Notes under the pieces: generated by a model
What the model was told of the DNA's origin: nothing
Database searches by the model: none
The model's input: the letters and a program-made list of their open reading frames with translations, nothing else
Position numbers and translations under genes: made by a program
In this document: positions 1 through 8,454 of the stretch, one piece after another
Layout: the number at the start of each line of letters is the position of its first letter
Numbering within the stretch: the first letter of the stretch is position 1
DNA from: a virus
Direction: 5' to 3' (one strand)
Virus record (IMG/VR): IMGVR_UViG_3300028840_002752
Location: 1-26,387 of that record
Length of the DNA: 26,387 nt

Positions 1-338
1 AGAACGATTCTGTAAGGCTCAGCGTCTTCCAGTCCCAGAATGTAAGCGGTATCGTTGACACTTTTGCCGCCCGCGCTCATGAAAAACAGTGGAGAAAACC
101 CCGTATTCGAACCGCTGGGCAAGCGCTTGATACATCCCGAGATTCTGCCACCCGATTGCATAGGCTGAAAGTCGGCGATCACGCAATACAGGCCCACAGC
201 CCCGATCGCTTCGGAGTCCATGGAGTTGATCGCGTAAATCATGGATCCGCCCCCGCTGGGGGGTGTCTGTCCACTGGTTGCGCCCTTCTCGACCGAGGCC
301 AAGCTGTCGTCTAGTAATGCCCAATCTTCAGCGCTCAT
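1..338 (-). CDS. Putative distal tail or adsorption protein, truncated by the window edge
   Basis: The frame starting with ATG at 338 reads MSAEDWALLDDSLASVEKG and stays open for 112 codons to the window edge, so the C-terminus is missing. A reading frame of 101 codons also exists at 19-324, but it is Arg/Gln-rich and out of phase and looks spurious. A ribosome binding site (GAGGAAGGGTGG) precedes the ATG, and the stop of the 851-aa gene lies three bases upstream. After a Gly/Ser-rich linker (GQTPPSGGGS, about residues 23-32) the protein looks beta-rich. It contains SGGRISGCIKRLPSGSNTG and then FFMSAGGKSVNDTAYILGL, a pattern I associate with lectin-like phage tail proteins. Its place after gpJ and the 851-aa protein suits a fibre or receptor-binding component. 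The gene call is firm and the function is inference. Confidence 0.75.
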   Translation of the reverse strand, partial: MSAEDWALLDDSLASVEKGATSGQTPPSGGGSMIYAINSMDSEAIGAVGLYCVIADFQPMQSGGRISGCIKRLPSGSNTGFSPLFFMSAGGKSVNDTAYILGLEDAEPYRIV

Positions 339-341
339 TTA

Positions 342-2897
342 TTACCACCCTTCCTCGAAATTCTCGAACTGCTGAGGCGCCAACGGAGGCTGATCGAACC
401 AGGCCACCTGTAAGGTTGCTTCAAAAGCTGGCTCGTCCAGTATTGCTCCACCCCAGCCCTCGGGAATGAAAGACTCATTTGCTGAGTTGTCCACAAACGG
501 CTTTAACTGGTTGAACAGGGCGAAGTCTTGCCCCTCTGGAACAACCACTGTCTCGGCCGCCGGCGTTGTTTGTATCGTATAAGAGAACCTACTATCAGGA
601 TCAACGTCGAACATTTTGGGATCGTCTGCCCAGGCGTCTGGCACCGTACCGTGAACAGCCCCCTCAAGGTTCTCGAAGTACCGAGAAGGCACTTTAACCC
701 TGGACGTAACCCCTTGCACCAGGTCGATCAAGCCGACAACCTCGCGAATGTCCAGCTCCTCGTAAGTGCCGTGCTGGTTTGCGAAATAAAACTCCTCGGT
801 CGTGCTTCCTGAGCCGTCCCACCCAAAACCGATCTTGGCGCTGGTCTGGTCGGTGCTTTCTTCGTGGACAGAGAACTCCAGATCGGCGCCTGAGGCTGCT
901 GCAAATTTGGCGTTCATGTTGGCCACCAGGTCAGCCGCTGTGTCATAGGTGTCAGGATCGATCGTGATGTGCACCAGGTTCTCTTCGCTGGCTACATAGA
1001 TCCACATCTCATTCCTATTCGAGGGAACATTAATCGGGAATGTTCTCTCGTTGCCCACAAGCACGCCGTCCCAGAACCGGCAGGGGGGATCGTCTGGGTT
1101 AGTAAGGAACGTGCCCCGCCACCCCTGCTCGAAGTCCTCCGAACCATTCGGGAAAAACAGAGGATAAATATACCCGTCCGCCGTGGGGTCTGGTATCGCC
1201 TCAGCAACCTCGACCATGGTGCCCAGTATCGCTTGCACATTGCTTACCACGGTGTAGAGATTATCGTTGCCGGTTGAATCCTGAACGATTGCCTTAACCC
1301 CTGGATAAAAATACTTTCTCTTGTCGCCTGGGGTGATGAATGTCTTGGCCCCCTGGTTGACAAAAGTAACTTCACCACCGCCCAGCCACTCGGCCCAGCT
1401 CTTGATCGGCGCCTGGCTGATCGTTACCTCGTCGAGGTCCTCATAGATAGCCGTCCATTCGAATGTTTCAAACTGCGACTCGATCGACGTGCCGCCGGCA
1501 AACAGGGCAGCCACCGAGGGCGCTTCGTCGAATGTCTCAAAGAACCCTACATCATAGGCGCCGGTGTCCGTGGTGTCCTGGAATCCGAGCAGCCCGTGAA
1601 AATAATTATTTCCCCATACCGTATGATTGGGGAAGTTTAGATCCGTGTTGGCAGACCCTCCAATGATTTTAACACTGAGAAGGCCGCCCACGACGATCTG
1701 ACCGTTCCCAGCAACCTCGGCCTTACCTGTGACCGCGTTGGAAAGAAAGGCGTTCTGGAGGTCCTGGACGATTTCCTCGGCCGTTGTGGCTCCCACGGTA
1801 AGAACTGCTGTAAAGGCGGGCTCTCCGTCTAGCGATATTTCGAGCTCGTTGTTCGTTGGAGTTCTGGCTGGGATAGGCCAGACCGCTTTTGAAAGCACGT
1901 CCCCCCAGTATCCCCACACCTGACAGGTTGCAAGATCGCCAGCCTTCTCAGATTGCACCTTAAGCGACCCACCTGCCTGGGCCTCGCGTGCCATAAAATA
2001 GCCGTGCTGGACATACTGCTTAAGAATGGTTTCCAGCTCCTCGGCCGTGGCGTTCTGTGGGTCTTCGAAGTAAATATCGAACAGTTGAGCAAACTGCCCG
2101 AAGCCATACTGCTCCCTGGTGCCAAAAAGTAAGGTCGTGTTGGCTGTCCCCCCTTCGATGTCGATATAATTCTCTGTAGCCTGGGCCAGTGTTTTGATCA
2201 CTGGAACGGAGCCCTCGACAACAGCCACGATCAGATCGTCAACTGATAGCGTCGAAAATTCGGAGTTCAGTCTGTCGACCACCTGCTGAGCCGTAGTTTC
2301 TCCGCCGGCAAAAGTTGCCGTAACCTGAGCTTCTCGATTTATCGATATGAATAAAGTCGTCCCAGCACCAAGCGGCGCGATCGGATAAGTCGCCTGGGAT
2401 GCTATCTCGGCTCCCCACCCGTAATTATCAATATTCAAATACAGGATCGGAGGGATGATCAGGTTTGCCGGCACGCTTGCCAGCACGTCTTCGGTGACAT
2501 AGATCCTAGTGTTGGCGCCTGTGAATTCTATCGATTCGACTGTCCAGTATCCGTCGAGGTTTGTCTGTCCGAGCACGGTACCCTCTACCAGCACCGAAGC
2601 AGAGGGGGGCAGCAGGCGCAGCACGTCCCCAGCCACTTCGAAATAATTCGAGGGGGAGGTACCGACAGCGACGATCGACAGGCCCAGCACCTGATCTAGA
2701 TCATACGGATCGATCCCGCTCCAGATTTTGGCAAACGAGTCGAACCAGTTGAAACGCTCCGAAAGAACAAAGTCCTGGTATGTCCTGAACTTTGCCCAGC
2801 CTGGAAGCTGCAGGTAAGCCTCGAGTATCCAGTCCTCTGCCTGCCCAGGGCCAAGGCCAGCGATCGAAAAGTCCTTATTTTGGAACTCTGCAACCAT
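342..2897 (-). CDS. Large multidomain baseplate/tail-fibre-attachment protein (gpI position)
   Basis: This 851-residue protein directly follows gpJ; its ATG overlaps the gpJ stop codon (TAATG). In P2- and Mu-type phages this slot holds gpI, which links the baseplate wedge to fibres. Residues 20-75 are aromatic and acidic (WILEAYLQLPGW, FNWFDSFAKIW) and could be the wedge-binding part. The rest is beta-rich and holds three copies of a domain shared with other proteins here, at about 179-260, 349-423 and 629-707. Each has an opening strand (LFISINREAQVTATF, LEISLDGEPAFTAVL, MWIYVASEENLVHITI), then T(T/A)A..(V/I/L)V..(L/M)N. The first two end in IEGGTANTTLLF and IIGGSANTDLNF, while the third ends less typically. 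The protein is far larger than usual gpI proteins of about 200 residues. Baseplate role is likely from position; adsorption is inference. Confidence 0.6.
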   Translation of the reverse strand: MVAEFQNKDFSIAGLGPGQAEDWILEAYLQLPGWAKFRTYQDFVLSERFNWFDSFAKIWSGIDPYDLDQVLGLSIVAVGTSPSNYFEVAGDVLRLLPPSASVLVEGTVLGQTNLDGYWTVESIEFTGANTRIYVTEDVLASVPANLIIPPILYLNIDNYGWGAEIASQATYPIAPLGAGTTLFISINREAQVTATFAGGETTAQQVVDRLNSEFSTLSVDDLIVAVVEGSVPVIKTLAQATENYIDIEGGTANTTLLFGTREQYGFGQFAQLFDIYFEDPQNATAEELETILKQYVQHGYFMAREAQAGGSLKVQSEKAGDLATCQVWGYWGDVLSKAVWPIPARTPTNNELEISLDGEPAFTAVLTVGATTAEEIVQDLQNAFLSNAVTGKAEVAGNGQIVVGGLLSVKIIGGSANTDLNFPNHTVWGNNYFHGLLGFQDTTDTGAYDVGFFETFDEAPSVAALFAGGTSIESQFETFEWTAIYEDLDEVTISQAPIKSWAEWLGGGEVTFVNQGAKTFITPGDKRKYFYPGVKAIVQDSTGNDNLYTVVSNVQAILGTMVEVAEAIPDPTADGYIYPLFFPNGSEDFEQGWRGTFLTNPDDPPCRFWDGVLVGNERTFPINVPSNRNEMWIYVASEENLVHITIDPDTYDTAADLVANMNAKFAAASGADLEFSVHEESTDQTSAKIGFGWDGSGSTTEEFYFANQHGTYEELDIREVVGLIDLVQGVTSRVKVPSRYFENLEGAVHGTVPDAWADDPKMFDVDPDSRFSYTIQTTPAAETVVVPEGQDFALFNQLKPFVDNSANESFIPEGWGGAILDEPAFEATLQVAWFDQPPLAPQQFENFEEGW

Positions 2898-4471
2898 TAA
2901 ATCTCTGTCCCTGTGGCTCCGTTAATAAGAGTTAAAGTCCCCATTGCTGGGAACTGATAGTTTGCGATCTGTATGTCTTCATGTTCATCGTTCAGCTTGA
3001 ATTCGTCTTCGCTGGTTCCTATTTTTCTGATCCCTGTGGTGTCTCTTACTATGTTGTAAACGTCGCTTAAAGGTATTTCCCCCGCTGGATTGTCGTCTTC
3101 GTCTTTGTAATTCCAGCCGAAATCCACAAAGGGGTTAGCCATGCCGATCCCGAGCTGAATTTCAAGGCCTGAGTCAGTGGTCACATATTCCCCTATGAAC
3201 TGGCTCCCAGACGTGATCAGCGGTTCGAAATAATGACTCAATCTCTCTGTTACGCTGGCCTTCACCGTTGTGGCATTGGCGCCCGCTGTCAGATAAACCA
3301 CCGCGTAAACATCGACCGTCAAGTAAGGCGCCGTGTTCACAGCAGTTGTGAAGGAAATTACCTGCGGATAGGTCACCGTGATCCGCGTCTCGACAGCGTC
3401 AAGCAGCGCCTGGCTGGCTGTTCCTCCTCCATTGGGTACAATGTACAGGCGCCCCTCATTCTCGGGGATCTGGCTGTCTTCGTCGCTTGAGAGCATTAAT
3501 GCTCGAGCAACCCCTGCTATCTCGAGCGCCCTGAGCTCGAAGTCCTCCCTGGCGACAGTGCCGGCAGGTAAGCGCCTATTGTTTGGAATGTTCACGCGCG
3601 CCGCTGCGACAGTCTCGCGATCGATACCACCTGAGGCTTTTTCTGGATTGGTAACCGTCAAAACCGCTGTGTTACCAAGAGAGTCGGTGTATGTCTTGGC
3701 GAATTTCCTTAGTGAATTCTGGGCAACATTGCCAGAATCTCCGCCCCCTATTTCATAATCAATGTCGAATGTGCCCTCTGGAACCTTTCCGTTTGTGTTG
3801 TCTCCGAAATAGATCCAGCCGTAGTTGTCCTCGTCGACTATTACTTTGAAGTGCCTGGATGTCGGCCCGCTGTTCAGGAATGTTTCGACCTCTTCCCACT
3901 CACCGGCCGCCGTCGAGAACGCTGCGGATCCGTCCAAATAAGGAGCATACTGTAGTTTATATCGCTGGTTGTGCTTCCCTGTGCTGGTGTATGTATCCTG
4001 TTTAGATGTAGAGTGCCTCCATTGCAGCGTGCCCGTTGTATCACCAGACGGGATCACAACCTCGGCTTGAATTTCTCCGACGATAGGAGTGGGAACTTCC
4101 TGAGTTTTCACGACGTCTTTCTGTGCAAAAGTCAGAGTTCCAGGAAGCGGCCCGTTTTCTATGGTTACAGTTAGATCGGCAGTGGCTGCCACCTGGCCAG
4201 ATAACTGGTAACCCTGGCGCCGGCCGTGGTAGATCGCCGAGCGCCGCTCGTCCATGGTCGCCACAAACGACTCGCGCGCAGCCTTCGAAATGTAGTAATC
4301 ATTTCGAGACAAAACCCAGGCCATTTCCTTCCTTAGAAGGTTCATCATATTGGGCGAGTCTGGGTCTGTCATATCAGGGAAAGCTGAGTCCTGCAGGCTC
4401 CGAAGTCGGAGATCTGCAGAGTCAAAATCTCTCTCTGTGAAGTCGTATGTCTCCGTAAAAATCGCTGTCAT
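2897..4471 (-). CDS. Baseplate wedge protein, gpJ / T4 gp6-like
   Basis: A 524-residue protein of the Baseplate_J type, the wedge component that forms the ring around the hub and triggers sheath contraction. Residues 1-90 are a helical, charged N-terminus with the usual run DMTDPDSPNMMNLLRKEMAWV. The centre has YFGDNTNGKVPEGTFDIDY followed by GGGDSGNV, a pattern very typical of this family. The C-terminal half carries the expected NNRRLPAGTVAREDFE and a late STREP-like regular alpha/beta section ending in an acidic tail. The start ATG overlaps the gp25 stop (ATGA), and GAGGT lies just upstream. Neighbours gp25 above and the gpI-position protein below match the conserved W-J-I order. Residues about 95-240 are longer than in compact P2 gpJ and may be an extra domain. 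Confidence 0.88.
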   Translation of the reverse strand: MTAIFTETYDFTERDFDSADLRLRSLQDSAFPDMTDPDSPNMMNLLRKEMAWVLSRNDYYISKAARESFVATMDERRSAIYHGRRQGYQLSGQVAATADLTVTIENGPLPGTLTFAQKDVVKTQEVPTPIVGEIQAEVVIPSGDTTGTLQWRHSTSKQDTYTSTGKHNQRYKLQYAPYLDGSAAFSTAAGEWEEVETFLNSGPTSRHFKVIVDEDNYGWIYFGDNTNGKVPEGTFDIDYEIGGGDSGNVAQNSLRKFAKTYTDSLGNTAVLTVTNPEKASGGIDRETVAAARVNIPNNRRLPAGTVAREDFELRALEIAGVARALMLSSDEDSQIPENEGRLYIVPNGGGTASQALLDAVETRITVTYPQVISFTTAVNTAPYLTVDVYAVVYLTAGANATTVKASVTERLSHYFEPLITSGSQFIGEYVTTDSGLEIQLGIGMANPFVDFGWNYKDEDDNPAGEIPLSDVYNIVRDTTGIRKIGTSEDEFKLNDEHEDIQIANYQFPAMGTLTLINGATGTEI

Positions 4472-4851
4472 CTCGGTACCTCGACTCTAACAGTCCTTCG
4501 CTCAGGTTCAAGTTTAGCACGTTCCACGTATGTAATAGAAACGCTTGCCAAGTTCTTTTCGAAAGAAACTCCGGCAGTCATCGCTCTGTAGGCCGGCGCG
4601 TACGTGTTGATCTGGTCCGTCGCCTCTCTAAAAGCAATTGCGTTGCTCGTCACCGTGCTGCTGACATGCTCGTGAAGGAGTTCTCGCAGCCTGGTTCCAT
4701 ATTCTGAATCCCAGGGCAGCTCACCCTTTTCTATGCTCAGCAATAGCATGAGGTCTGCTTTTTCCAGGTCCAGGCCTGACACTGAGGCCAGGTCCCCTTT
4801 CCCGTTTAGCTGCACAGGAAACTTCAGCCCTATTAAATCCTTGCTCAGCAT
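4468..4851 (-). CDS. Baseplate wedge protein, gp25 / gpW-like
   Basis: The product is 127 residues starting MLSKDLIGLKFPV. I chose ATG 4851 because AGGAG lies 8 bases before it. An upstream in-frame start at 4884 would add 11 residues with no such site and overlap the previous gene more deeply. The ATG still overlaps the preceding stop (ATGCTGA). Family features are the N-terminal GLKFPVQLNGKGDLASVSG stretch, a helical middle with ELPWDSEYGTRLRELLHEH, and a C-terminal strand SVSITYVERAKLEPE. The Glu-Tyr-Gly-x-x-Leu motif is the hallmark of gp25-like proteins, which nucleate sheath assembly on the baseplate in T4, P2 and related injection systems. It sits directly before gpJ as expected. Confidence 0.9.
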   Translation of the reverse strand: MLSKDLIGLKFPVQLNGKGDLASVSGLDLEKADLMLLLSIEKGELPWDSEYGTRLRELLHEHVSSTVTSNAIAFREATDQINTYAPAYRAMTAGVSFEKNLASVSITYVERAKLEPERRTVRVEVPR

Positions 4852-5633
4852 TTTTGATCTCCTAACGCTACGGTGATCGCCCACTGCGGATCCACAATAG
4901 CAAGGTCGATTTGTTCCAGCAGATCCGCTAAGTCGTCAAGCAGGTCAATAATGGGTTCGAGCTGGTCTGCAAAGACTCCGTCGAGAATCTCGCCAAAGCA
5001 CGGTATCTCTGGACCACCAAAGAACCCCATGAAAATATTGACGATCAGAATAATTCGGCCGACTGCCTTCAAAGCAAGCGCAGTCTCGGCAAGAGAGTCG
5101 TTCATGGTGTTCTGAGCGCATGCCAGGAACCCCGCCTTGTTGACGTCCCCCAGGTCGGCCGCCCTGTCGATTTCCTCAGCCATTTCGACCAGACGATCCA
5201 GCAGGTACCTTAGATCGTCTGCCAGCCCTCGCAGCAAAGCGATCAGCGCCTGAATGATAGCCTTGACCATTCTGGGGATCGATAGCTGTGGGATCATCGA
5301 CAACAACTGGTTAATTTTTGACAGCAGCTCAGGAAAGCATTCGAAGATACCAGAGGGATCAAGGGATGTTGCAAAGTCGGTGAACGCTTCCAGGCATTTA
5401 AAGATCGCCAGGACTGTGTCCAGCACATTCATAAAGGGCTGTAAGAAGGCCGTAGCTGGGCCCAGTTGCCCCATGTAATTAAGAGGTATCTCTGTCGGAC
5501 TGGGTACCGAATTGATCGCCGTCAACAGGTTAGACAGGCAGGCGCCCCCAGGGAAGCAAATGTCTCCTATTTCTGCAATCGGTGGGATGTCGTTGCAGAT
5601 AAGGTCGGTTGCCACGTTCCAAGAAAAAGCCAT
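4845..5633 (-). CDS. Cysteine-rich hydrophobic helical protein of the baseplate region, unknown function
   Basis: I do not recognise this 262-residue protein. It begins immediately after the spike gene's stop codon (TAG then ATG, no gap) with only a weak ribosome binding site, so translation is probably coupled. It is rich in Leu, Ile and Ala, mostly helical, with amphipathic or hydrophobic runs around residues 105-145 (LSKINQLLSMIPQL, MVKAIIQALIALL) and 185-205 (AVGRIILIVNIFMGFF). It has eight cysteines, including DICFPGGAC near the N-terminus, which is many for a phage tail protein. A position between spike and gp25 is sometimes taken by PAAR tips or assembly factors, but no PAAR motif is visible. 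It could be a hub plug, an assembly chaperone or a membrane-active component; none is demonstrated. Confidence 0.7.
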   Translation of the reverse strand: MAFSWNVATDLICNDIPPIAEIGDICFPGGACLSNLLTAINSVPSPTEIPLNYMGQLGPATAFLQPFMNVLDTVLAIFKCLEAFTDFATSLDPSGIFECFPELLSKINQLLSMIPQLSIPRMVKAIIQALIALLRGLADDLRYLLDRLVEMAEEIDRAADLGDVNKAGFLACAQNTMNDSLAETALALKAVGRIILIVNIFMGFFGGPEIPCFGEILDGVFADQLEPIIDLLDDLADLLEQIDLAIVDPQWAITVALGDQKC

Positions 5634-6224
5634 CTAAATCATGCCCGCTTTCCGAGATAGTTTACGACCTCCGATCTCAATGTCGCCAGTAGCGTCGATC
5701 GATAGCTGCCCCTTGCACTCGATTTTCATGCCTGTCTCAGCGAGGATTCTGACACTGTTGCCCTCGATGTCAAAGCGAAATTCGCAGATCAGGCTTTCTT
5801 CTTCGTTCACCTCTTTAACCACCTGCATGGCTGCGTATTTTTGCCCCTCTCGCCTGTCGTAAATTAGGCGCAAATTCTCATCGCCTCCCACCATTACGTC
5901 TGGATGCACGAACTCTGGGAAGGTCATACCAAAAGCATGCTGCGCCGGCAGGTATAAGAGCTGCTCCTCGTTGCCGTTGACAACCCAGATAGACACCAGG
6001 GCCCCCATGGGAGGAACGCGGTTAAAGCCCCACAGCGGAGCTCCACCGAACCCCAGAGGCCAAGCCCAGGCTGACTCTTCCCATTTCCCTGGGACCTTCG
6101 CTTTAATGCGCCCCAAAACTGGCATATCGGCCGCCTCCGGATCGTTTTCCGGATCCAGCTCTCGCTTGACTATTTTTCCATTGTATGGACCGCTTACAAT
6201 ATTACGGTTTTCATCGCCGAACAT
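5634..6224 (-). CDS. Baseplate spike protein, gpV / gp5 OB-fold type
   Basis: A 196-residue protein fitting the central spike that closes the tail tube and pierces the outer membrane. Residues about 14-100 form the OB-fold region: GKIVKRELDPENDPEAADM, LGRIKAKVPGKWEESAWAW, then VPPMGALVSIWVVNGNEEQ and LLYLP, the usual order in gpV/gp5 proteins. Residues about 140-196 are short alternating strands (RFDIEGNSVRILAETGMKIE, LSIDATGDIEIGGRK) consistent with a short trimeric beta-helix. No lysozyme domain like that of T4 gp5 is present. The start has AAGGGG seven to eight bases upstream, and the hub gene ends nine bases before it. The short spike and the following unknown helical protein suggest the tip may be completed by a separate subunit. 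Confidence 0.87.
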   Translation of the reverse strand: MFGDENRNIVSGPYNGKIVKRELDPENDPEAADMPVLGRIKAKVPGKWEESAWAWPLGFGGAPLWGFNRVPPMGALVSIWVVNGNEEQLLYLPAQHAFGMTFPEFVHPDVMVGGDENLRLIYDRREGQKYAAMQVVKEVNEEESLICEFRFDIEGNSVRILAETGMKIECKGQLSIDATGDIEIGGRKLSRKAGMI

Positions 6225-6232
6225 GTTGCCCC

Positions 6233-7573
6233 TTACCTCGCGTTTAACGCGTCGACTATATTCTGGTCCTGAATTTCTTCGACTTTAAAAGTCTTGCCGC
6301 CTGGGCTGTTCTTGTTTCTATGGTGCCAGGTCCATTGAGGCGTATTATTGGGCCCCATTTCGAGAATCGCCACCCTGATCAGTTCCTCTGGTTTTGGTGG
6401 TCGCTCGGTGTCCTGGTCGTCCTCAGACGGGTTCTTTTTACCGTTGACTCCCTTCTTTTTGTCTGTGTACAGCTTGCCAAGGGCGTCCCTGACTGTTTTG
6501 AGTTCGGTGCGATACTTACCACCTGAGATCTGGTGCACTGCGGTTTTGACATAATACAGCCCAGAATATCCCTCAGAGTAATTGCGCAGGCCGATCAGCG
6601 TTTTCGCTCCCACCCTGGGATCGCCCTTTATTGGAAGTGTCATCTTATAGCGCCGGTCAATTACTCTTCTATACATCGCCTCGGCTGCAGCGTTAACCTC
6701 GCTCTGGCTTGCGAACCCCATGTTTAGTTCTTCGGTTCTGGTCAGCCTTTTCTCGCGGTTCCCCTCCAGGTTGTCTGGGTCTCCGATTTCCTGCTCCTTA
6801 CCAAGGGATATCGAATAATCCTCTTCAGCGTTGCCCCCCTCTATTCCCTGCTCAGCGACCACCTCCTCGAGGGTGTACGGATCTATCGCTCGGATCCTGA
6901 TTTTGGCAACGTCCTTCGCAAAATTTGACTCTGTGTTAGGACCAGGCGCCAGGATCTCCCCGTCCCCTGAATAGTGCCCCCTGTAGGTATACCAGCGGTA
7001 AGGCTCAAGGTCTTTCTGACGTGGTCGGAAATGCGCGCCGGCCGCATCGATCCACCATTGGAAATGATTGCGCCTTGCCAGCTTTTGAATAAAGCGCGCG
7101 TCTGAGGTGTTCTGGGTGATCGTGGTTCTGTAAACCGGTGTATCAATCACGTCCAGCATTATCCCCGTGAAGCCGTTTTCCTCGAATATTTCCCTTACAA
7201 CGTCTGAATCTCGCACGCCGACCCACTGCTGATAAACGCGCCCCTTGTCTAGCTGGGTAGCCTTGCCCTTCATTTTGACCGTCAGATTAAGCCCTGATTC
7301 CTTAGCCGACTTGACGATCATGGTGTAGACTGGCGACATGTTCGAGGTATATCCCCATTGAACTAAGTACTGTTGCCCCTCCTTGAGTCTGGCTTCGTCT
7401 AATAGTGCCTTGTCGTGGTTCCTGAACACCACATCACACTTGTCGAATTTTCCTTCGTTATCGAAAAAAGTGAAGGTCTTCAGCCTGTCTGGCGCAAAAT
7501 CTAAAAGGCCGTCCACGCCTTCGTCAGAGTCGACCAGGTTTAAAGCGACCACCGGTGCAGGGGAGCTAGTCAA
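6233..7573 (-). CDS. Baseplate hub protein, gpD / T4 gp27-like
   Basis: A 446-residue hub protein of the late-control gpD family, which forms the trimeric ring between tail tube and spike. Features include an N-terminal barrel with LKTFTFFDNEGKFDKCDVVF and LKEGQQYLVQWGY. A central part follows with DVVREIFEENGF and ARFIQKLARRNHFQWWIDA, the classic helix that interprets the gpD fold. A C-terminal barrel has VGAKTLIGLRNYSEGYSGLY and YVKTAVHQISGGKYRTEL. Residues about 370-446 are a Lys/Asp/Pro-rich linker and tail. The start is TTG at 7573, preceded by CGGAGG at seven bases, and it overlaps the LysM gene's stop. No nearby ATG gives the same reading. It is adjacent to the spike gene, as hub and spike normally are. 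Confidence 0.88.
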   Translation of the reverse strand: MTSSPAPVVALNLVDSDEGVDGLLDFAPDRLKTFTFFDNEGKFDKCDVVFRNHDKALLDEARLKEGQQYLVQWGYTSNMSPVYTMIVKSAKESGLNLTVKMKGKATQLDKGRVYQQWVGVRDSDVVREIFEENGFTGIMLDVIDTPVYRTTITQNTSDARFIQKLARRNHFQWWIDAAGAHFRPRQKDLEPYRWYTYRGHYSGDGEILAPGPNTESNFAKDVAKIRIRAIDPYTLEEVVAEQGIEGGNAEEDYSISLGKEQEIGDPDNLEGNREKRLTRTEELNMGFASQSEVNAAAEAMYRRVIDRRYKMTLPIKGDPRVGAKTLIGLRNYSEGYSGLYYVKTAVHQISGGKYRTELKTVRDALGKLYTDKKKGVNGKKNPSEDDQDTERPPKPEELIRVAILEMGPNNTPQWTWHHRNKNSPGGKTFKVEEIQDQNIVDALNAR

Positions 7574-7910
7574 TTATGAACCTCCGCTCTGGGTCCAGGA
7601 TCTTTGTAAAAAGAGTATTTTTCGAAGGAACAACGATTATCTGACCAGCTTTTAATTTAATGAAAGGATCGATCACCGGCTCGGGCTGAAAGTCTGCGAT
7701 ATATCTCCACAGGGTATTTGCTTGAAAAATAGGAGCATACCAAAAAGCAGCGATGTCCTCCCATTTTTCGCCCTCTTTGACGGTGTGCTCTATGTTGTCG
7801 TCCAGGTCCTGGTATGGGTAAGGCTCGTATTCTGTGGTGTACAGATACCCCCTGGGATCATACTGCTCTTTGCAGAGCTGGTAAGGGCTGTATATCGTCA
7901 GTGTTGCCAT
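7566..7910 (-). CDS. LysM-domain tail/baseplate protein (gp53-like adaptor)
   Basis: The product is 114 residues starting MATLTIYSPYQLCKEQ. ATG 7910 is preferred because AGGAG precedes it at about nine bases and the previous gene ends four bases before. An in-frame start at 7982 would overlap that gene by 68 bases. Residues 42-96 match a LysM module: HTVKEGEKWEDIAAFWY at its start and KLKAGQIIVVPS at its end. In phage and related contractile systems such modules (T4 gp53, Afp7-type) usually hold hub and wedge together rather than bind cell wall. Place between the tube-adaptor-like protein and the hub supports that. A cell-wall-binding role is possible but less likely. Confidence 0.8.
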   Translation of the reverse strand: MATLTIYSPYQLCKEQYDPRGYLYTTEYEPYPYQDLDDNIEHTVKEGEKWEDIAAFWYAPIFQANTLWRYIADFQPEPVIDPFIKLKAGQIIVVPSKNTLFTKILDPERRFIID

Positions 7911-7914
7911 GTGC

Positions 7915-8445
7915 TCAGCTCCTATTGTATCCGACCTCTGCGATATCGTCGGCTGTGTACCTGTATTGAGGCTCCTCGGCAAAGGTGCAGCGCATTGTGA
8001 GCTCCATGATCTGCCCTGTTGCCGGATCCCGCCTGGGTACCTCCCAGTCGATACTTCTCAGGCGCGCATAAACAGCCAGAACTCCAGGAACGCTCAGAAA
8101 CAATAAGGGAGTGTCACCGCCGGCAACCTCCACCGCTAGGCGCACAGGGTTAAGAAGGGATCGTATGAACGCTCTCGCCTGATCGATCACGGCGCTCCCC
8201 TGCTCTGTCGTTTTCCCCGTCAACGCCGTCAATGTGATCCTGTTCCAGCGTAGCTCTAAATTAAAAGTCTCGTTGCTAGTATGAGAGAATGTGGCGTTTT
8301 CGTGCGTACCCCCCAGCGCCGGATCGCTGTTGTAATTAGCAGAGGCAGCCCCTCCGATATTAGGCGGTTCATATTGGAAGTAGATCCCCTTGCCGCTGTC
8401 CAGGTTCAGGACCGTGCTTCTCACCTGGGTCGGTACATCGCTCAT
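7915..8445 (-). CDS. Putative tail-tube/baseplate adaptor protein
   Basis: A 176-residue protein starting at an ATG with AAGGAGG five bases upstream, within the tape-measure stop region. Near the N-terminus it has GKGIYFQYEPPNI, resembling the F-Q-(Y/F)-N/E-P signature of tube-initiator proteins in contractile injection systems. A regular beta/helix section follows (NETFNLELRWNRITL, DQARAFIRSLLNPV), then VYARLRSIDWEVPRRDPATG and MRCTFAEEPQY. In Afp7-type proteins this domain and LysM are joined in one chain. Here the two would be separate adjacent genes, four bases apart. The likely role is to connect the first tube ring to the hub. The family link is from recalled motif patterns and position only. 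Confidence 0.55.
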   Translation of the reverse strand: MSDVPTQVRSTVLNLDSGKGIYFQYEPPNIGGAASANYNSDPALGGTHENATFSHTSNETFNLELRWNRITLTALTGKTTEQGSAVIDQARAFIRSLLNPVRLAVEVAGGDTPLLFLSVPGVLAVYARLRSIDWEVPRRDPATGQIMELTMRCTFAEEPQYRYTADDIAEVGYNRS

Positions 8446-8454
8446 TTAGCCTCC

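Noticed and set aside
19-324. 101-residue open frame near the window edge
   Set aside because: Arg/Gln-rich and unlike phage proteins; the frame from ATG 338 has a ribosome binding site, follows the upstream stop closely and gives a protein-like sequence.
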